The translations under genes and the position numbers were made by a program. A DNA stretch of 64,000 bases from Paraglaciecola sp. MB-3u-78. GTDB taxonomy: Bacteria; Pseudomonadota; Gammaproteobacteria; Enterobacterales; Alteromonadaceae. The stretch covers positions 310,001 through 374,000 of the forward strand of contig NZ_PJCF01000086.1 of NCBI RefSeq assembly GCF_002835935.1, in the 5' to 3' direction. Every line of letters begins with the position of its first letter. Within the stretch, counting starts at the first letter, position 1. This document shows positions 55,420 to 64,000 of the stretch, piece after piece. The notes below the pieces were generated by a model. It searched no databases, had not been told where the DNA came from, and saw only the letters and a list, made by a program, of their open reading frames with translations.

Positions 55420-55494
55420 GCGGGAATAGCTCAGTGGTAGAGCACAACCTTGCCAAGGTTGGGGTCGCGAGTTCGAATCTCGTTTCCCGCTCCA
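55420..55494 (+). tRNA. tRNA-Gly (anticodon GCC)
   Basis: The 75-base gene folds as a normal tRNA: acceptor GCGGGAA with TTCCCGC, D-stem GCTC/GAGC, anticodon stem CAACC/GGTTG with loop TTGCCAA, T-stem GCGAG/CTCGT with TTCGAAT, and an encoded TCCA end. The GCC anticodon reads GGC and GGU glycine codons. Confidence 0.97.
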
Positions 55495-55529
55495 AATTCA
55501 AAGTGTCAATGTTTTAAGATGATCCATTA

Positions 55530-55714
55530 CCGTCCAAGCGACCCCAAGGGTACACGACAACGCGGTTGGCGCAACGCAGTTGGCGGTTACAAATCTCGTT
55601 TCCCGCTCCAATGTTTACATTTAGTAAAAGTTTAATTCAATGTATACCGTTTAAGCGACCCCAAAGGTTACACGACAACGCGGTTGACGGTTACGGCTCT
55701 CCTTTCCTGCTCCA
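55530..55714. repeat. Two tRNA-Gly 3'-end remnant modules
   Basis: Two modules 117 bases apart (from 55530 and 55647) share AAGCGACCCCAA, ACACGACAACGCGGTTG and GGTTAC, and each ends in a tRNA 3' end. The first ends with 19 bases identical to the tRNA-Gly 3' end (AATCTCGTTTCCCGCTCCA at 55592-55610). The second is a mutated copy ending CTGCTCCA at 55714. The rest of the tRNA is absent, so neither is functional. Confidence 0.8.
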
Positions 55715-56158
55715 AATTTACTCTTCAAGTAAAAATATCAATTAATTTTCAGATCTTCCTAATATGCCTGTTCAATAATTGGATATTTAGCAGTTTTATT
55801 TCATTTTCATACATTATTTTCACTTTGAATAAATATTCATCCTATTTTTGCTTCATAATCGGGATGAATTGTACCTTTTCATTAATTATCTAGTAATCAA
55901 CTGACATACCGCCAAATAATTTTATTTATGGTCACTCAATGCGGCCCAAGATAGTGCGCTGCTGCACTGGAAGATCCCACTTTTAGTTGATATCCGCATA
56001 TAAAGTGAATATCTATTCGTTTTGTAGGCCTAAACTGCATTTAATTCATATATTTAGTCCTTGTACTTGGTGTGATTTTTGCTGACTATTGGCAGAGGAG
56101 AGTATTTATTCAGGGAAAACATTTATCAAAATATAAAATATAAAATGAGGAAACACCT
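55715..56158. other. 444-base intergenic region upstream of the TonB receptor gene
   Basis: A+T-rich, without a recognisable gene or a clear Fur-type operator. The receptor's promoter and leader should be within the last 150 bases. I see no strong hairpin. Confidence 0.5.
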
Positions 56159-58621
56159 ATGACTACGCACAAGAAAAACCTGTTTACTTACTCTGCATTG
56201 GCAATAGCGGTATCGTCTTCGTTGATACCCGCACAGGCGATTGCTCAAAGCACCGAAAACCAAATTGAAAAAATTGAAATAACTGCGACTCGGCGCACAG
56301 GTAGTGTTCAAGATGCACCTTTGAACATCACGGCCTTGACCTCAGATACATTAGCCGAGCAAAATATTGGTGACCTTGACGATGTGGCCCGCTGGGTGCC
56401 GGGCTTGACGGTCACCGACCAAGGTGGGCGAAGTGATTCGCCGATCGTTGTGCGTGGCCTTAATACAAATTCCTCGGGACCAGGCTCTGATGGCGGCACG
56501 GTTGCTACCTACGTAGGCGAGATCCCCCTGTTTATTAATATGCGTTTGAATGATATCCAACGTGTTGAAGTCTTGATTGGTCCGCAAGGTACTTTGTATG
56601 GGGCAGGTACCCTGGGTGGCGCAATAAGATATATTCCTAATAAGGTCGAGTTAGATATCACAGAAGGTAGGATTTACGGAGATGTATTTTCCCTTTCCGA
56701 GAGTGATAGCATTGGCGGTGAAGGGGGCTTTGTTTTTAACACTCCGATAATTGATGATGTTCTGGGTTTTCGCGCGTCGCTAAATTATCTGAATAACCCC
56801 GGCTTTATCGATTACAACTATGTTGTAAGAGAAGGCGGTGTATCCTTGCCTGATCCTGATTGGTCAAATCAGTCAGAGGTAGACGCAAATCTGCGCCGAG
56901 TGAAAGATGCCAATGGCGAAGATACCCTAACCGCCAAAGCCGCATTACGCTGGCAACCCAATGATTGGTTTGACGCGACCTTGAGTTATTTGTATCAAAA
57001 TCAGGAAGTGGAAGGTCGGTCAATTGTACATTATGGTGCTTTAGCAGACAGTAACCCATTGCAAGCTGTCATAGGCCAATATGAATCTGCTTATCGCTAC
57101 GAAGAGCCGCGGGAAAAAGAGGATACTCTGTTAAGCTTGGAAATAACCGCTGATCTTGGCTTTGCTGAATTGGTTTCTGCTACCGGGAAATCTAGCTTTG
57201 ACGCTGTTGGTCAGCGCGACCAAACGGATTTGTTAATTCGTCTTGATTATAGTTATGAAGAATTTCCCGCATTCACGGCTTTTACTAGAGAACTAGATAA
57301 TGCCGATATCCTTACTCAGGAAATCCGTTTAGTGTCTCAAGGGGATTCAGCCCTTAGTTGGATAGTAGGTGCTTTTTATAACAAAATTGAGGGGGATAAT
57401 GAAAGTCGTGAATTCACTCCAGGTTTTGATGAGTATGCCATTAATGTATGGGGTGTAGAGGGGAATCTTCGTCCTGATTCACTAGAATACTTATCGGTTG
57501 GCTTTGACGAAACTACCGAAAAGGCACTGTTCGGTGAAATCAGCTACGCCATTAGCGATGATTGGGATGTTACGGTTGGCTTGCGTCGTTACGAATATGA
57601 CGTCACTTCTACCTCTGCAATTGATCTGCCTTTGTTCTACTCCGTTTTCGATGGAAGAGCTTCTGACTCAATTGAGTTAGACTTTTCTACAGAAGAAGCA
57701 GGTGAATCGGGAAATTTGTTTAAATTCAATACCAGTTATCAATTCACTCGTGATGTTATGGGCTATTTTACTGTCAGCGAAGGCTTTCGTATAGGGGGGG
57801 CCAACGGTGTAGCAGCTTGTCCTGCTAATATTGATGAAATTGAAAACCAGATTGTATGTGCTTTGCCTAACGAAATTATTTATAAGGCAGACACGACCAC
57901 AAACTATGAATTGGGTTTCAAAAGTACTTGGATGAAGAATAAAGTACATTTTAATGCTGCATTATTCAATGTCGATTGGGATAATGCCCAGGTCAGTGGT
58001 GCAACCGTAAATGGACAGCAACCCATTACTGCTAACGCAGACGGTGCTAACAGTCGCGGGGTAGAAATTTCTACGAGAGCTATTTTGTCCGATGACTTGA
58101 CTGCCTATGCTACCTACGCTTATACGCAAGCAGAATTAACCGCGGATGCCCCGTTTTTGTTCCAGGTGGTAGACGAGCAAGGTACAGAAATTCAAGATTT
58201 TTATGATGGTAAAGATGGAGATAGATTACCAGGCTCTGCTGAAAGTCAGTTTTCTTTTGGATTAAAATATACCCAGGAAGTTTTGGACGGGAAGTTACTA
58301 GACCTAGTCTATGGTCTGACTGCACAGAGCGATGTGTATACTAAAGTGGGATTGCGAGCCGACGGTGAAGCGCTTCCTGGTTATGCTTTGAGTAACATGA
58401 GCGCGAGAATTTCAGATGATGACTGGGCGGTGACCTTATATGTTGACAACTTGTTCGACAAATACGCCTTTTCATCTACTCGTCGTGACACAGGTGATAT
58501 CGGTCTGGCGCGTTTTTCAGAAATGAACTCTAATGGTGAGCAGTTAATGCGTAACTACGGTCATTTCCTGATCCAACCACGCAAGATTGGTTTGAAGTTT
58601 ACATACAATTTTTCAATGTAA
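56159..58621 (+). CDS. TonB-dependent receptor
   Basis: An 820-residue outer-membrane receptor for energised uptake. Signal peptide to about residue 30 (PAQAIAQ), a TonB box-like IEKIEITATRR, the plug domain (APLNITALTSDTLAEQNIGD, then VVRGLNTNSSG and GPQGTLYGAGTLGGAIRYI), and a C-terminal 22-strand barrel ending FTYNFSM. The substrate is unknown; the downstream TPR-sulfotransferase gene recurs with such receptors in Alteromonadales. A hairpin terminator follows at 58645. Confidence 0.95.
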   Translation: MTTHKKNLFTYSALAIAVSSSLIPAQAIAQSTENQIEKIEITATRRTGSVQDAPLNITALTSDTLAEQNIGDLDDVARWVPGLTVTDQGGRSDSPIVVRGLNTNSSGPGSDGGTVATYVGEIPLFINMRLNDIQRVEVLIGPQGTLYGAGTLGGAIRYIPNKVELDITEGRIYGDVFSLSESDSIGGEGGFVFNTPIIDDVLGFRASLNYLNNPGFIDYNYVVREGGVSLPDPDWSNQSEVDANLRRVKDANGEDTLTAKAALRWQPNDWFDATLSYLYQNQEVEGRSIVHYGALADSNPLQAVIGQYESAYRYEEPREKEDTLLSLEITADLGFAELVSATGKSSFDAVGQRDQTDLLIRLDYSYEEFPAFTAFTRELDNADILTQEIRLVSQGDSALSWIVGAFYNKIEGDNESREFTPGFDEYAINVWGVEGNLRPDSLEYLSVGFDETTEKALFGEISYAISDDWDVTVGLRRYEYDVTSTSAIDLPLFYSVFDGRASDSIELDFSTEEAGESGNLFKFNTSYQFTRDVMGYFTVSEGFRIGGANGVAACPANIDEIENQIVCALPNEIIYKADTTTNYELGFKSTWMKNKVHFNAALFNVDWDNAQVSGATVNGQQPITANADGANSRGVEISTRAILSDDLTAYATYAYTQAELTADAPFLFQVVDEQGTEIQDFYDGKDGDRLPGSAESQFSFGLKYTQEVLDGKLLDLVYGLTAQSDVYTKVGLRADGEALPGYALSNMSARISDDDWAVTLYVDNLFDKYAFSSTRRDTGDIGLARFSEMNSNGEQLMRNYGHFLIQPRKIGLKFTYNFSM

Positions 58622-58644
58622 CTTTTCTTCCACTATTAAAGAAT

Positions 58645-58670
58645 AAGGGCACGTTATGTGCCCTTTATTT
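58645..58670 (+). terminator. Rho-independent terminator after the TonB receptor gene
   Basis: AAGGGCAC pairs with GTGCCCTT across GTTAT and is followed by TATTTTA. It lies 17 bases before the TPR-sulfotransferase start, so that gene would be expressed by read-through or its own promoter. Confidence 0.8.
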
Positions 58671-58686
58671 TAGGTGTTAATTTTTT

Positions 58687-60255
58687 ATGACTGAACTTAG
58701 CCAGCTACATCAACTAGCTCAACAATCCATCAACCAAAGGGATTATTTAAAGGCACATGCATATTGTGTGGAGCTTATTAAGCGGCAAGGGGACCACGCT
58801 GACGCTTATTTTTTATTGGGTATCATTAATGCAGAGTTGGGGCAATTTAATAAAGCGATCCAACTCATTGAGAAGGCTATTTCCCTAGACTCTCAGCTCG
58901 AATATCATGCCCATTTAGCACGGTGTCATTCAATCGTCGGTAATGTGGCTGCTGCCTTGGACGCAATAAAATACGTGGCCGTAGAGAAAATAAATAGGCC
59001 GCTTACCCTCGACACAGTGGGGGTTTCATTAAGCCGGATAGGCTTACATAAACAAGCCTTAAGCTACTTTCAAAAGGCGCTAAGCCTTGATAAGGCAAAC
59101 CCGTCCTTCTATTACAACTATGCCGTATCGAGTAAATTTGACGGCCAGTTTACGCAGGCAAGAGAGGCCTTTGAGCGAGCGATCTCTTTGAAAACCGACT
59201 ATCATCAAGCTCACTTTGCCCTCTCTGATTTGGGGGGTGTTAATCAAGACCATAATCATGTTGAACGACTCCAGGGGCTTTTTAAAACGAGTTTGGCGCC
59301 GGATGCTGCATTACATATAGGTCACGCTTTAGCTAAAGAATATGAAGGTTTAGGGCAGTACAACAAGGCATTTCAAACTTTGGCAGAGGTAAAGCGGGAA
59401 AAGTTAAGTAGCATCGATTATCACTTTTCCCAAGACAAAGTTCTGTTTGATTGCCTGCGAAAGAACAAGTTAGATGACTCGCCGCATCCGCCCGGCTTTA
59501 CTTCTGACAAGCCCATTTTTGTGATCGGCATGCCCCGCTCAGGAACCACTCTAGTTGAGCGGATCATCAGTAGTCATAGTGATGTAACATCTTGTGGAGA
59601 ATTGCAGGACTTTGGCGTGGCCGTTAAGGAATTAACAAAAACATCCTCACAGAAGGTATTGGATGTTGAAACACTTCAAGCAGCACAGACACTAGACTTT
59701 AGCGCCTTAGGCCAGCGTTACATTGAACGAACTCAAGCGGTTTCGGGAAACTCTAAACACTTTGTGGACAAGCTACCATTTAACTTTTTCTATATAAGTT
59801 TGATCCGCCGGGCTTTACCCAACGCCAAGATTATCTGTTTACTACGCAATCCTATGGATACCTGCGTGGGTAACTTCAGACAATTATTCTCGATCAACAG
59901 TCCATACTTCTCATATGCTTATGACTTGATGAATATTGGTCATTTTTACCAGGAATTCTATCGCCTTGCCCACTCTTGGAGCGATATCAATGAATATAAT
60001 TTCAAGTTGCTTAACTATGAGCAATTGGTAGCCGAACCAGAGAAGGAAATTCGAGGCTTGATTGACTTTTGTGGTTTGGACTGGCAAGCGCAGTGTTTGC
60101 ACGCAGAGCAAAATAAAGCACCCGTATCGACAGCCAGTAAGGTGCAGGTAAGGGAGCCGATCAATGCCAAATCTATTGGTCGCTGGAGGCAGTTTAAGCC
60201 CTTTACAGACGAATTAGAACAGTACTTCGAATCGCAAAACATTCCTATTTCTTAA
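58687..60255 (+). CDS. TPR-repeat sulfotransferase
   Basis: 522 residues. The N-terminal half has TPR motifs (for example ADAYFLLGIINAELGQFNKA and ALSYFQKALSLDKANPSFYY). The C-terminal half is a sulfotransferase domain with the 5'-phosphosulfate loop FVIGMPRSGTTLVERII and the 3'-phosphate motif KIICLLRNPMDTCVGNFRQ; a C-terminal IGRWRQFKPF matches the family. It transfers sulfate from PAPS to an unknown acceptor, possibly a peptide or glycan. It lies 66 bases after the TonB receptor gene. Confidence 0.9.
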   Translation: MTELSQLHQLAQQSINQRDYLKAHAYCVELIKRQGDHADAYFLLGIINAELGQFNKAIQLIEKAISLDSQLEYHAHLARCHSIVGNVAAALDAIKYVAVEKINRPLTLDTVGVSLSRIGLHKQALSYFQKALSLDKANPSFYYNYAVSSKFDGQFTQAREAFERAISLKTDYHQAHFALSDLGGVNQDHNHVERLQGLFKTSLAPDAALHIGHALAKEYEGLGQYNKAFQTLAEVKREKLSSIDYHFSQDKVLFDCLRKNKLDDSPHPPGFTSDKPIFVIGMPRSGTTLVERIISSHSDVTSCGELQDFGVAVKELTKTSSQKVLDVETLQAAQTLDFSALGQRYIERTQAVSGNSKHFVDKLPFNFFYISLIRRALPNAKIICLLRNPMDTCVGNFRQLFSINSPYFSYAYDLMNIGHFYQEFYRLAHSWSDINEYNFKLLNYEQLVAEPEKEIRGLIDFCGLDWQAQCLHAEQNKAPVSTASKVQVREPINAKSIGRWRQFKPFTDELEQYFESQNIPIS

Positions 60256-60329
60256 AATCCATCAAGAAAATAGTTCGTAAGTGCTGTTACTTATTGGCAG
60301 ACTCTCTTACTGGTCAAATCAGATTGAGT

Positions 60330-60721
60330 GTGCATCATATTCGTAAAAATCCCATTCGAAAGTTTGTTGATAAAGTTAACCAGTATCCTGGCTGGTTAGC
60401 TCTTTTTTAATGATCTAGGTGTTCCGTTACAAAGTCAAACTTGCGGCTAATATGGCGTTGTTGGCTGAGTCATGTACTGGTTTTATTGTTGGGATTAATT
60501 TGCCAGGAGATAAATTGCCTTTGATTAAACGTATGGACTTACATTATGTCAAACGTGCGACAGGTGACATGACGGCTGTAGCTAGCTTAACAGACGAACA
60601 AATTGCCTTGATGCAAACAGCAGAAAAAGGTGAGGTGAGCGTCAAAGTTCAAGTCACCGATGCCACAGGCATCGAGCCGGTAGAATGTGAAATGATTTGG
60701 GCATGGGTGCCTAAAAGATAA
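60330..60721 (+). pseudogene. Disrupted DUF4442/hotdog thioesterase-like gene
   Basis: An N-terminal piece (60330-60410) reads NPIRKFVDKVNQYPGWLALF and ends at TAA. About 9 bases later, in another frame, an open stretch gives ANMALLAESCTGFIVGINLP, KRMDLHYVKRATGDMTAVASL and a C-terminal EPVECEMIWAWVPK, the end of a hotdog-fold DUF4442 protein. The middle (about 40-60 residues, including the usual KNRRKVQNH-type segment) is missing. The 100-codon 3' part, from a GTG at 60419 directly after a stop, could in principle be expressed but lacks a ribosome-binding site. Confidence 0.6.
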
Positions 60722-60960
60722 CATTAGTTAAATCTTAGCTTATATGTGATTTATAAAGGTTTGTATTAGCTTTAAGACTCATTAGTAATATTCAGCATGT
60801 GAATTGTAAAATTCATACAAAAACAGTTGACAGATTTTTGTTTTAAATTATAAAGCAAGTTAATTAAGACGTTAACGCTAGCGTATTTATCTTTTCAGAT
60901 AACGTCTTTATTAAACCAATGATCATTAATCTTGTTAACTTATTTTTTATGGGTGTTGTG

Positions 60961-61350
60961 ATGGCAAAACTTAGCAGAGATTCCTTAGTCAATCGTATGT
61001 TCAGCGATGCGAAAAATTATCCTTACGGTTTTTCTCGTTCTGGAGATTTTTCTATCAACGAAAGTAAAGCTTTAACTCAATATGGTTGCTTGATTGCAGC
61101 TTTAGTCGATGGCCAGATTCAATCCCAAAGTAGTGAGGATGATGGATTGTTGGCTGCCGCTTTTGGTAATAAAGAGCCTGAAGGATTGGCAGAAAAAGCG
61201 TGGGTTAAATATCAAAAACAAATTAACCGCACTAGACCGGGAAGTGTGTATGGTAACCATCGTCCAACAATTGCTGAGGTTGTGGATGATGAGGACGATA
61301 CAGTGACGATTGAACAAGATGATATTGAAGTTGAAATCGAAGATGAATAG
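60961..61350 (+). CDS. maoP: MaoP/DUF413 family protein
   Basis: 129 residues from ATG 60961 (MAKLSRDS). The signature is KNYPYGFSRSGDFSINESKAL, followed by KEPEGLAEKAWVKYQKQINR, as in E. coli MaoP (YifE), which with the maoS site organises the Ori macrodomain. Relative to E. coli it has an acidic C-terminal tail (DDEDDTVTIEQDDIEVEIEDE-like). Whether it has the macrodomain role outside Enterobacteria is unknown. The ilv genes follow. Confidence 0.85.
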   Translation: MAKLSRDSLVNRMFSDAKNYPYGFSRSGDFSINESKALTQYGCLIAALVDGQIQSQSSEDDGLLAAAFGNKEPEGLAEKAWVKYQKQINRTRPGSVYGNHRPTIAEVVDDEDDTVTIEQDDIEVEIEDE

Positions 61351-61372
61351 ATAACTTGTTAATAAAATGTAA

Positions 61373-61447
61373 TTTCATCCTAATATTCTGTATATAAATA
61401 CTCTTCATTAGTAGTTTCATCCTAATATATGTCTATATTAGGATGAA
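61373..61447. promoter_or_regulatory. Dyad with upstream half-site before ilvI
   Basis: A 14-bp inverted repeat, TTCATCCTAATATA at 61416-61429 and its complement at 61434-61447, with a 4-base spacer. A direct copy of TTTCATCCTAATAT lies at 61373-61386 as well as at 61415-61428, 42 bases apart, which is close to four helical turns. It is 95 bases before ilvI. This could be an operator or a termination hairpin between maoP and ilvI; no T-run follows, which favours an operator. Confidence 0.55.
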
Positions 61448-61541
61448 TGTCTCACTTTTGTCTGTTTTCATGTTTAAATTTTCTAATCGCTCACGTATAG
61501 TGCCCGTTCATTTAAAATTATATATTTCTGGAGTGATTCTG

Positions 61542-63260
61542 ATGGAGATGATGTCAGGCGCCGCAATGGTTGTGCGAACGCTAAAAGATATAGGGGTAAA
61601 ACATGTGTTCGGTTATCCAGGTGGTGCCGTACTTGATATTTATGATGCGTTATATGCGCAAGAAGATGTCGAACATATCCTCGTCCGTCATGAACAAGCT
61701 GCAGCCCATATGGCGGATGGTTACGCCAGATCAACGGGGAAAACAGGTACCGTATTAGTCACATCAGGACCAGGTGCAACCAATACATTAACGGGTATTG
61801 CTACTGCATTTATGGATTCTATTCCAATGGTGGTGTTGTCGGGTCAAGTGCCTTCGAAGCACATTGGCGAAGACGCATTTCAAGAAACAGACATGGTGGG
61901 CTGTTCTAGGCCTATCGTTAAACATAGCTTTCTGGTTAAACGTGCGGTCGATATTCCTGAAGCCATTGCCAAGGCATATTACATTGCTAATACAGGTCGT
62001 CCAGGCCCAGTGGTGGTGGATTTACCTAAAGATATAGTGAATGTTTTAGAAGAGCATCCTTACCAATTTCCTGATGATGTCACTATGCGCTCGTATAATC
62101 CTACGCTTAAAGGGCATAGCAGACAGATTAAGAAAGCTGTCAAAACCTTGTTAGAAGCAAAACGCCCAATTATCTACGTAGGTGGTGGGGCAATTACTTC
62201 TGAAGCCAGTGAGTTAGTCACTGAGATTGCCGAAAAACTCAACGCTCCTGTGACATCGACATTGATGGGGCTAGGTGCCTTTTCATCTGTACACGAGCAG
62301 TTCGTAGGCATGTTAGGTATGCACGGTAGACTAGAAGCGAATAAAGCCATGCATAACGCAGATTGTATCTTAGCTTTAGGCGCACGTTTTGATGATCGTG
62401 TGACGAATAATGTGGATAAATTTTGTCCCTATGCAAGTATTATTCATGTTGATATTGACCCTGCATCTATTTCTAAAATTATAGGGGCGCATGTTCCTGT
62501 AGTGGGTAGCGTTGATGAAGTCGCTAAACAGCTTCTTAAAGAGATGGGTAAAATTGATGCCAAGGCACAAACAGCTAAACTTGCCGATTGGTGGGAGCAG
62601 GTCAATCAGTGGCGATCTCGTAAATGTTTAGATTATAAAAAAGATAAAAATTTAATTAAGCCACAAGAAGTGATCGAGTCTTTATACAAACATACTAATG
62701 GTGATGCATATATTAGCTCTGACGTAGGGCAGCACCAGATGTTTGCTGCGCTTTATTATCCCTTTGCTAAACCTAGGCGTTGGATTAACTCAGGTGGATT
62801 AGGCACCATGGGCTTTGGTTTGCCGGCAGCTATGGGTGTGCAAATGGCGCATCCTGAAGCCGTCTCTGCTGTGGTCACGGGTGACGGTAGTATTCAAATG
62901 AATATCCAAGAGCTGGCCACGTGTATGCAGTACAATTTACCTATCAAGATTATATCTTTAAATAACCGAGCTCTAGGCATGGTGCGTCAATGGCAAGATA
63001 TGAATTACAAAGGTCGCCACTCTAGTTCTTACATGGATGCAATGCCTGACTTTGTTAAATTAGCAGAAGCCTATGGTCATATTGGTATCAAGGTAACTAA
63101 GCCAGAAGAGTTAGATGCAGCAATGGCTAAATGTTTTGCTGCCAAAGACAGATTAGTATTTATGGACATCGAAATAGACCAAAACGAGCACGTTTATCCC
63201 ATGCAAATAAAATTTGGTGCAATGGATGATATGCGATTAAGTAAGACGGAGCGCACATAA
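61542..63260 (+). CDS. ilvI: Acetolactate synthase, large subunit
   Basis: The catalytic subunit of the first common step in branched-chain amino acid synthesis, using TPP and FAD. About 572 residues. The start is ATG 61542 ([11 protein letters not shown]), with GGAG 8 bases upstream. The catalytic Glu is in [14 protein letters not shown], followed by [16 protein letters not shown], the Mg-TPP motif [15 protein letters not shown] with [13 protein letters not shown] after it. The stop overlaps the start of ilvH by one base. It is of the biosynthetic IlvI/IlvG type. Confidence 0.95.
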   Translation: MEMMSGAAMVVRTLKDIGVKHVFGYPGGAVLDIYDALYAQEDVEHILVRHEQAAAHMADGYARSTGKTGTVLVTSGPGATNTLTGIATAFMDSIPMVVLSGQVPSKHIGEDAFQETDMVGCSRPIVKHSFLVKRAVDIPEAIAKAYYIANTGRPGPVVVDLPKDIVNVLEEHPYQFPDDVTMRSYNPTLKGHSRQIKKAVKTLLEAKRPIIYVGGGAITSEASELVTEIAEKLNAPVTSTLMGLGAFSSVHEQFVGMLGMHGRLEANKAMHNADCILALGARFDDRVTNNVDKFCPYASIIHVDIDPASISKIIGAHVPVVGSVDEVAKQLLKEMGKIDAKAQTAKLADWWEQVNQWRSRKCLDYKKDKNLIKPQEVIESLYKHTNGDAYISSDVGQHQMFAALYYPFAKPRRWINSGGLGTMGFGLPAAMGVQMAHPEAVSAVVTGDGSIQMNIQELATCMQYNLPIKIISLNNRALGMVRQWQDMNYKGRHSSSYMDAMPDFVKLAEAYGHIGIKVTKPEELDAAMAKCFAAKDRLVFMDIEIDQNEHVYPMQIKFGAMDDMRLSKTERT

Positions 63261-63757
63261 TGAGAAGAATTATTTCTGTATTAATGGAAAACGCCCCGGG
63301 TTCGCTGTCACGTATAGTGGGCGTATTTTCGCAACGTGGATACAATGTCGACTCTTTATGCGTAGCACCAACAGATGACAAGAGTTTGTCACGTTTGACT
63401 ATTGTTACTCATGGCGATGATAAAGTTATTGAGCAGATCACCAAACAAGTCAACAAATTGATTGATGTGTTAAAAGTGACTGATTTGTCTGATGGCCATC
63501 ATGTTGAACGAGAGTTGATGTTGGTGAAAGTCGCCACCCGAAGTGATCTGGTTCGTGCAGAGGTTAAACGTAATGTTGATATATTTAGGGCACAAATTGT
63601 TGACGTAGATGCGAATAACTACACAATCCAGGTGACAGGTACCAGTGATAAGTTAGATGCTTTCGCACATACAATGAGTCAAAGCACAGAGATTATCGAA
63701 GCCTCAAGAACGGGGGTTTGTGGATTAGCCAGAGGTGAAAAAGCACTTCGTCCTTAG
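63260..63757 (+). CDS. ilvH: Acetolactate synthase, small regulatory subunit
   Basis: 165 residues with an N-terminal ACT domain (ISVLMENAPGSLSRIVGVFSQ then NVDSLCVAPT) and the C-terminal ALS_ss domain (ELMLVKVATRSDLVRAE and ASRTGVCGLARGE). Binds valine for feedback inhibition and raises activity of IlvI. Its ATG overlaps the ilvI stop (TAATG). Confidence 0.96.
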   Translation: MRRIISVLMENAPGSLSRIVGVFSQRGYNVDSLCVAPTDDKSLSRLTIVTHGDDKVIEQITKQVNKLIDVLKVTDLSDGHHVERELMLVKVATRSDLVRAEVKRNVDIFRAQIVDVDANNYTIQVTGTSDKLDAFAHTMSQSTEIIEASRTGVCGLARGEKALRP

Positions 63758-63779
63758 ACAGGATTATTATTTTATGAAA

Positions 63780-63809
63780 ACAAAAAAAGTCCTCATGGGC
63801 TTTTTTTGT
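63780..63809 (+). terminator. Rho-independent terminator after ilvH
   Basis: ACAAAAAAAG-T-CC pairs with GG-G-CTTTTTTTGT around a TCAT loop, with a T-run within the 3' arm. It ends the ilvIH operon. Downstream to 64000 I see no gene. Confidence 0.88.
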
Positions 63810-64000
63810 GAATAACTTTCAGTACTGCATCTCATATCGCCAGTCAGAACAATAATTAAAACCAACTGTAATGAAAAACCTTTATTTGTAATTAAATTAC
63901 ACTTTGTTTATATCTATTTAGCATATAAAAATATAATAAGGGAATAATTAAATATTATAAAGATAATTAAAACAATAGCTTGTGTGATTTTCTTTTGTGT

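Noticed and set aside
55226-55501. Protein-coding frames across the 55.1-55.5 kb repeats
   Set aside because: They exist only because the repeat unit is open in those frames; one runs through the tRNA on the opposite strand.
55420-55900. Prophage or genomic island integrated at tRNA-Gly
   Set aside because: Only short tRNA 3' fragments are present; no integrase, phage or island genes follow within the window.

Overview
The window looks like chromosome of a marine gammaproteobacterium of the Alteromonadaceae (Glaciecola/Paraglaciecola/Alteromonas type). The evidence is the A+T-rich sequence, an E. coli-like order in several housekeeping blocks (ygfB-pepP-ubiI with 6S RNA, fau and rpiA; gpmI-envC-yibQ facing yibN-grxC-secB-gpsA; psd-rsgA facing orn; ilvIH), and a TonB-dependent receptor followed by a TPR-sulfotransferase gene. 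The species assignment is inference; no rRNA is present.

Layout. 0-4 kb: the end of a LysR regulator, an M19 dipeptidase, methylthioribose kinase (mtnK) and an SDR oxidoreductase. 4.1-8.7 kb: a mobile-element graveyard with an integrase-core IS, an adjoining IS66-type element, and a decayed REP-associated (RAYT) transposase gene split by a Tn5/IS4-type transposase remnant. 8.9-10.4 kb: an M23 peptidase overlapping a bactofilin gene. 10.9-17 kb (minus): rpiA, fau, a hybrid histidine kinase with a hexanucleotide repeat at its start, a nucleoside hydrolase, ribokinase and an unknown protein, headed by a 6S RNA gene (ssrS). The nucleoside hydrolase, RbsK and RpiA form a route from ribonucleosides to pentose phosphates. 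Between ribokinase and nucleoside hydrolase lie five tandem 86-bp copies of the ribokinase 3' end.

17-22 kb (plus): ygfB, pepP, ubiI, a small lipoprotein, ybaK and a TSUP permease. 22-33.4 kb (minus): eight genes in one direction, comprising a Tat-exported TldD-like protein, a TldE-like protein, a Tat-exported DUF4159 protein, MoxR, DUF58, a BatA-like protein and two large membrane proteins, one with a His/acidic-rich segment. This is the best candidate for a poorly described system. 33.5-43 kb: accessory genes (SGNH hydrolase, higBA toxin-antitoxin, S41-like and DUF885 secreted proteins, a serine hydrolase, zapE, an SDR) with several gene remnants.

43-55 kb: housekeeping genes, with a near-perfect Zur operator in front of a MerC-domain membrane protein at 50.25 kb. 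55.1-55.7 kb: a tRNA-Gly(GCC) gene preceded by a truncated tRNA 5' end and hairpin-rich tandem repeats, and followed by tRNA 3'-end remnants. 56-60.3 kb: the TonB receptor and TPR-sulfotransferase. 60.3-64 kb: a broken hotdog-fold gene, maoP (DUF413), and ilvIH preceded by a strong dyad and followed by a clear terminator.
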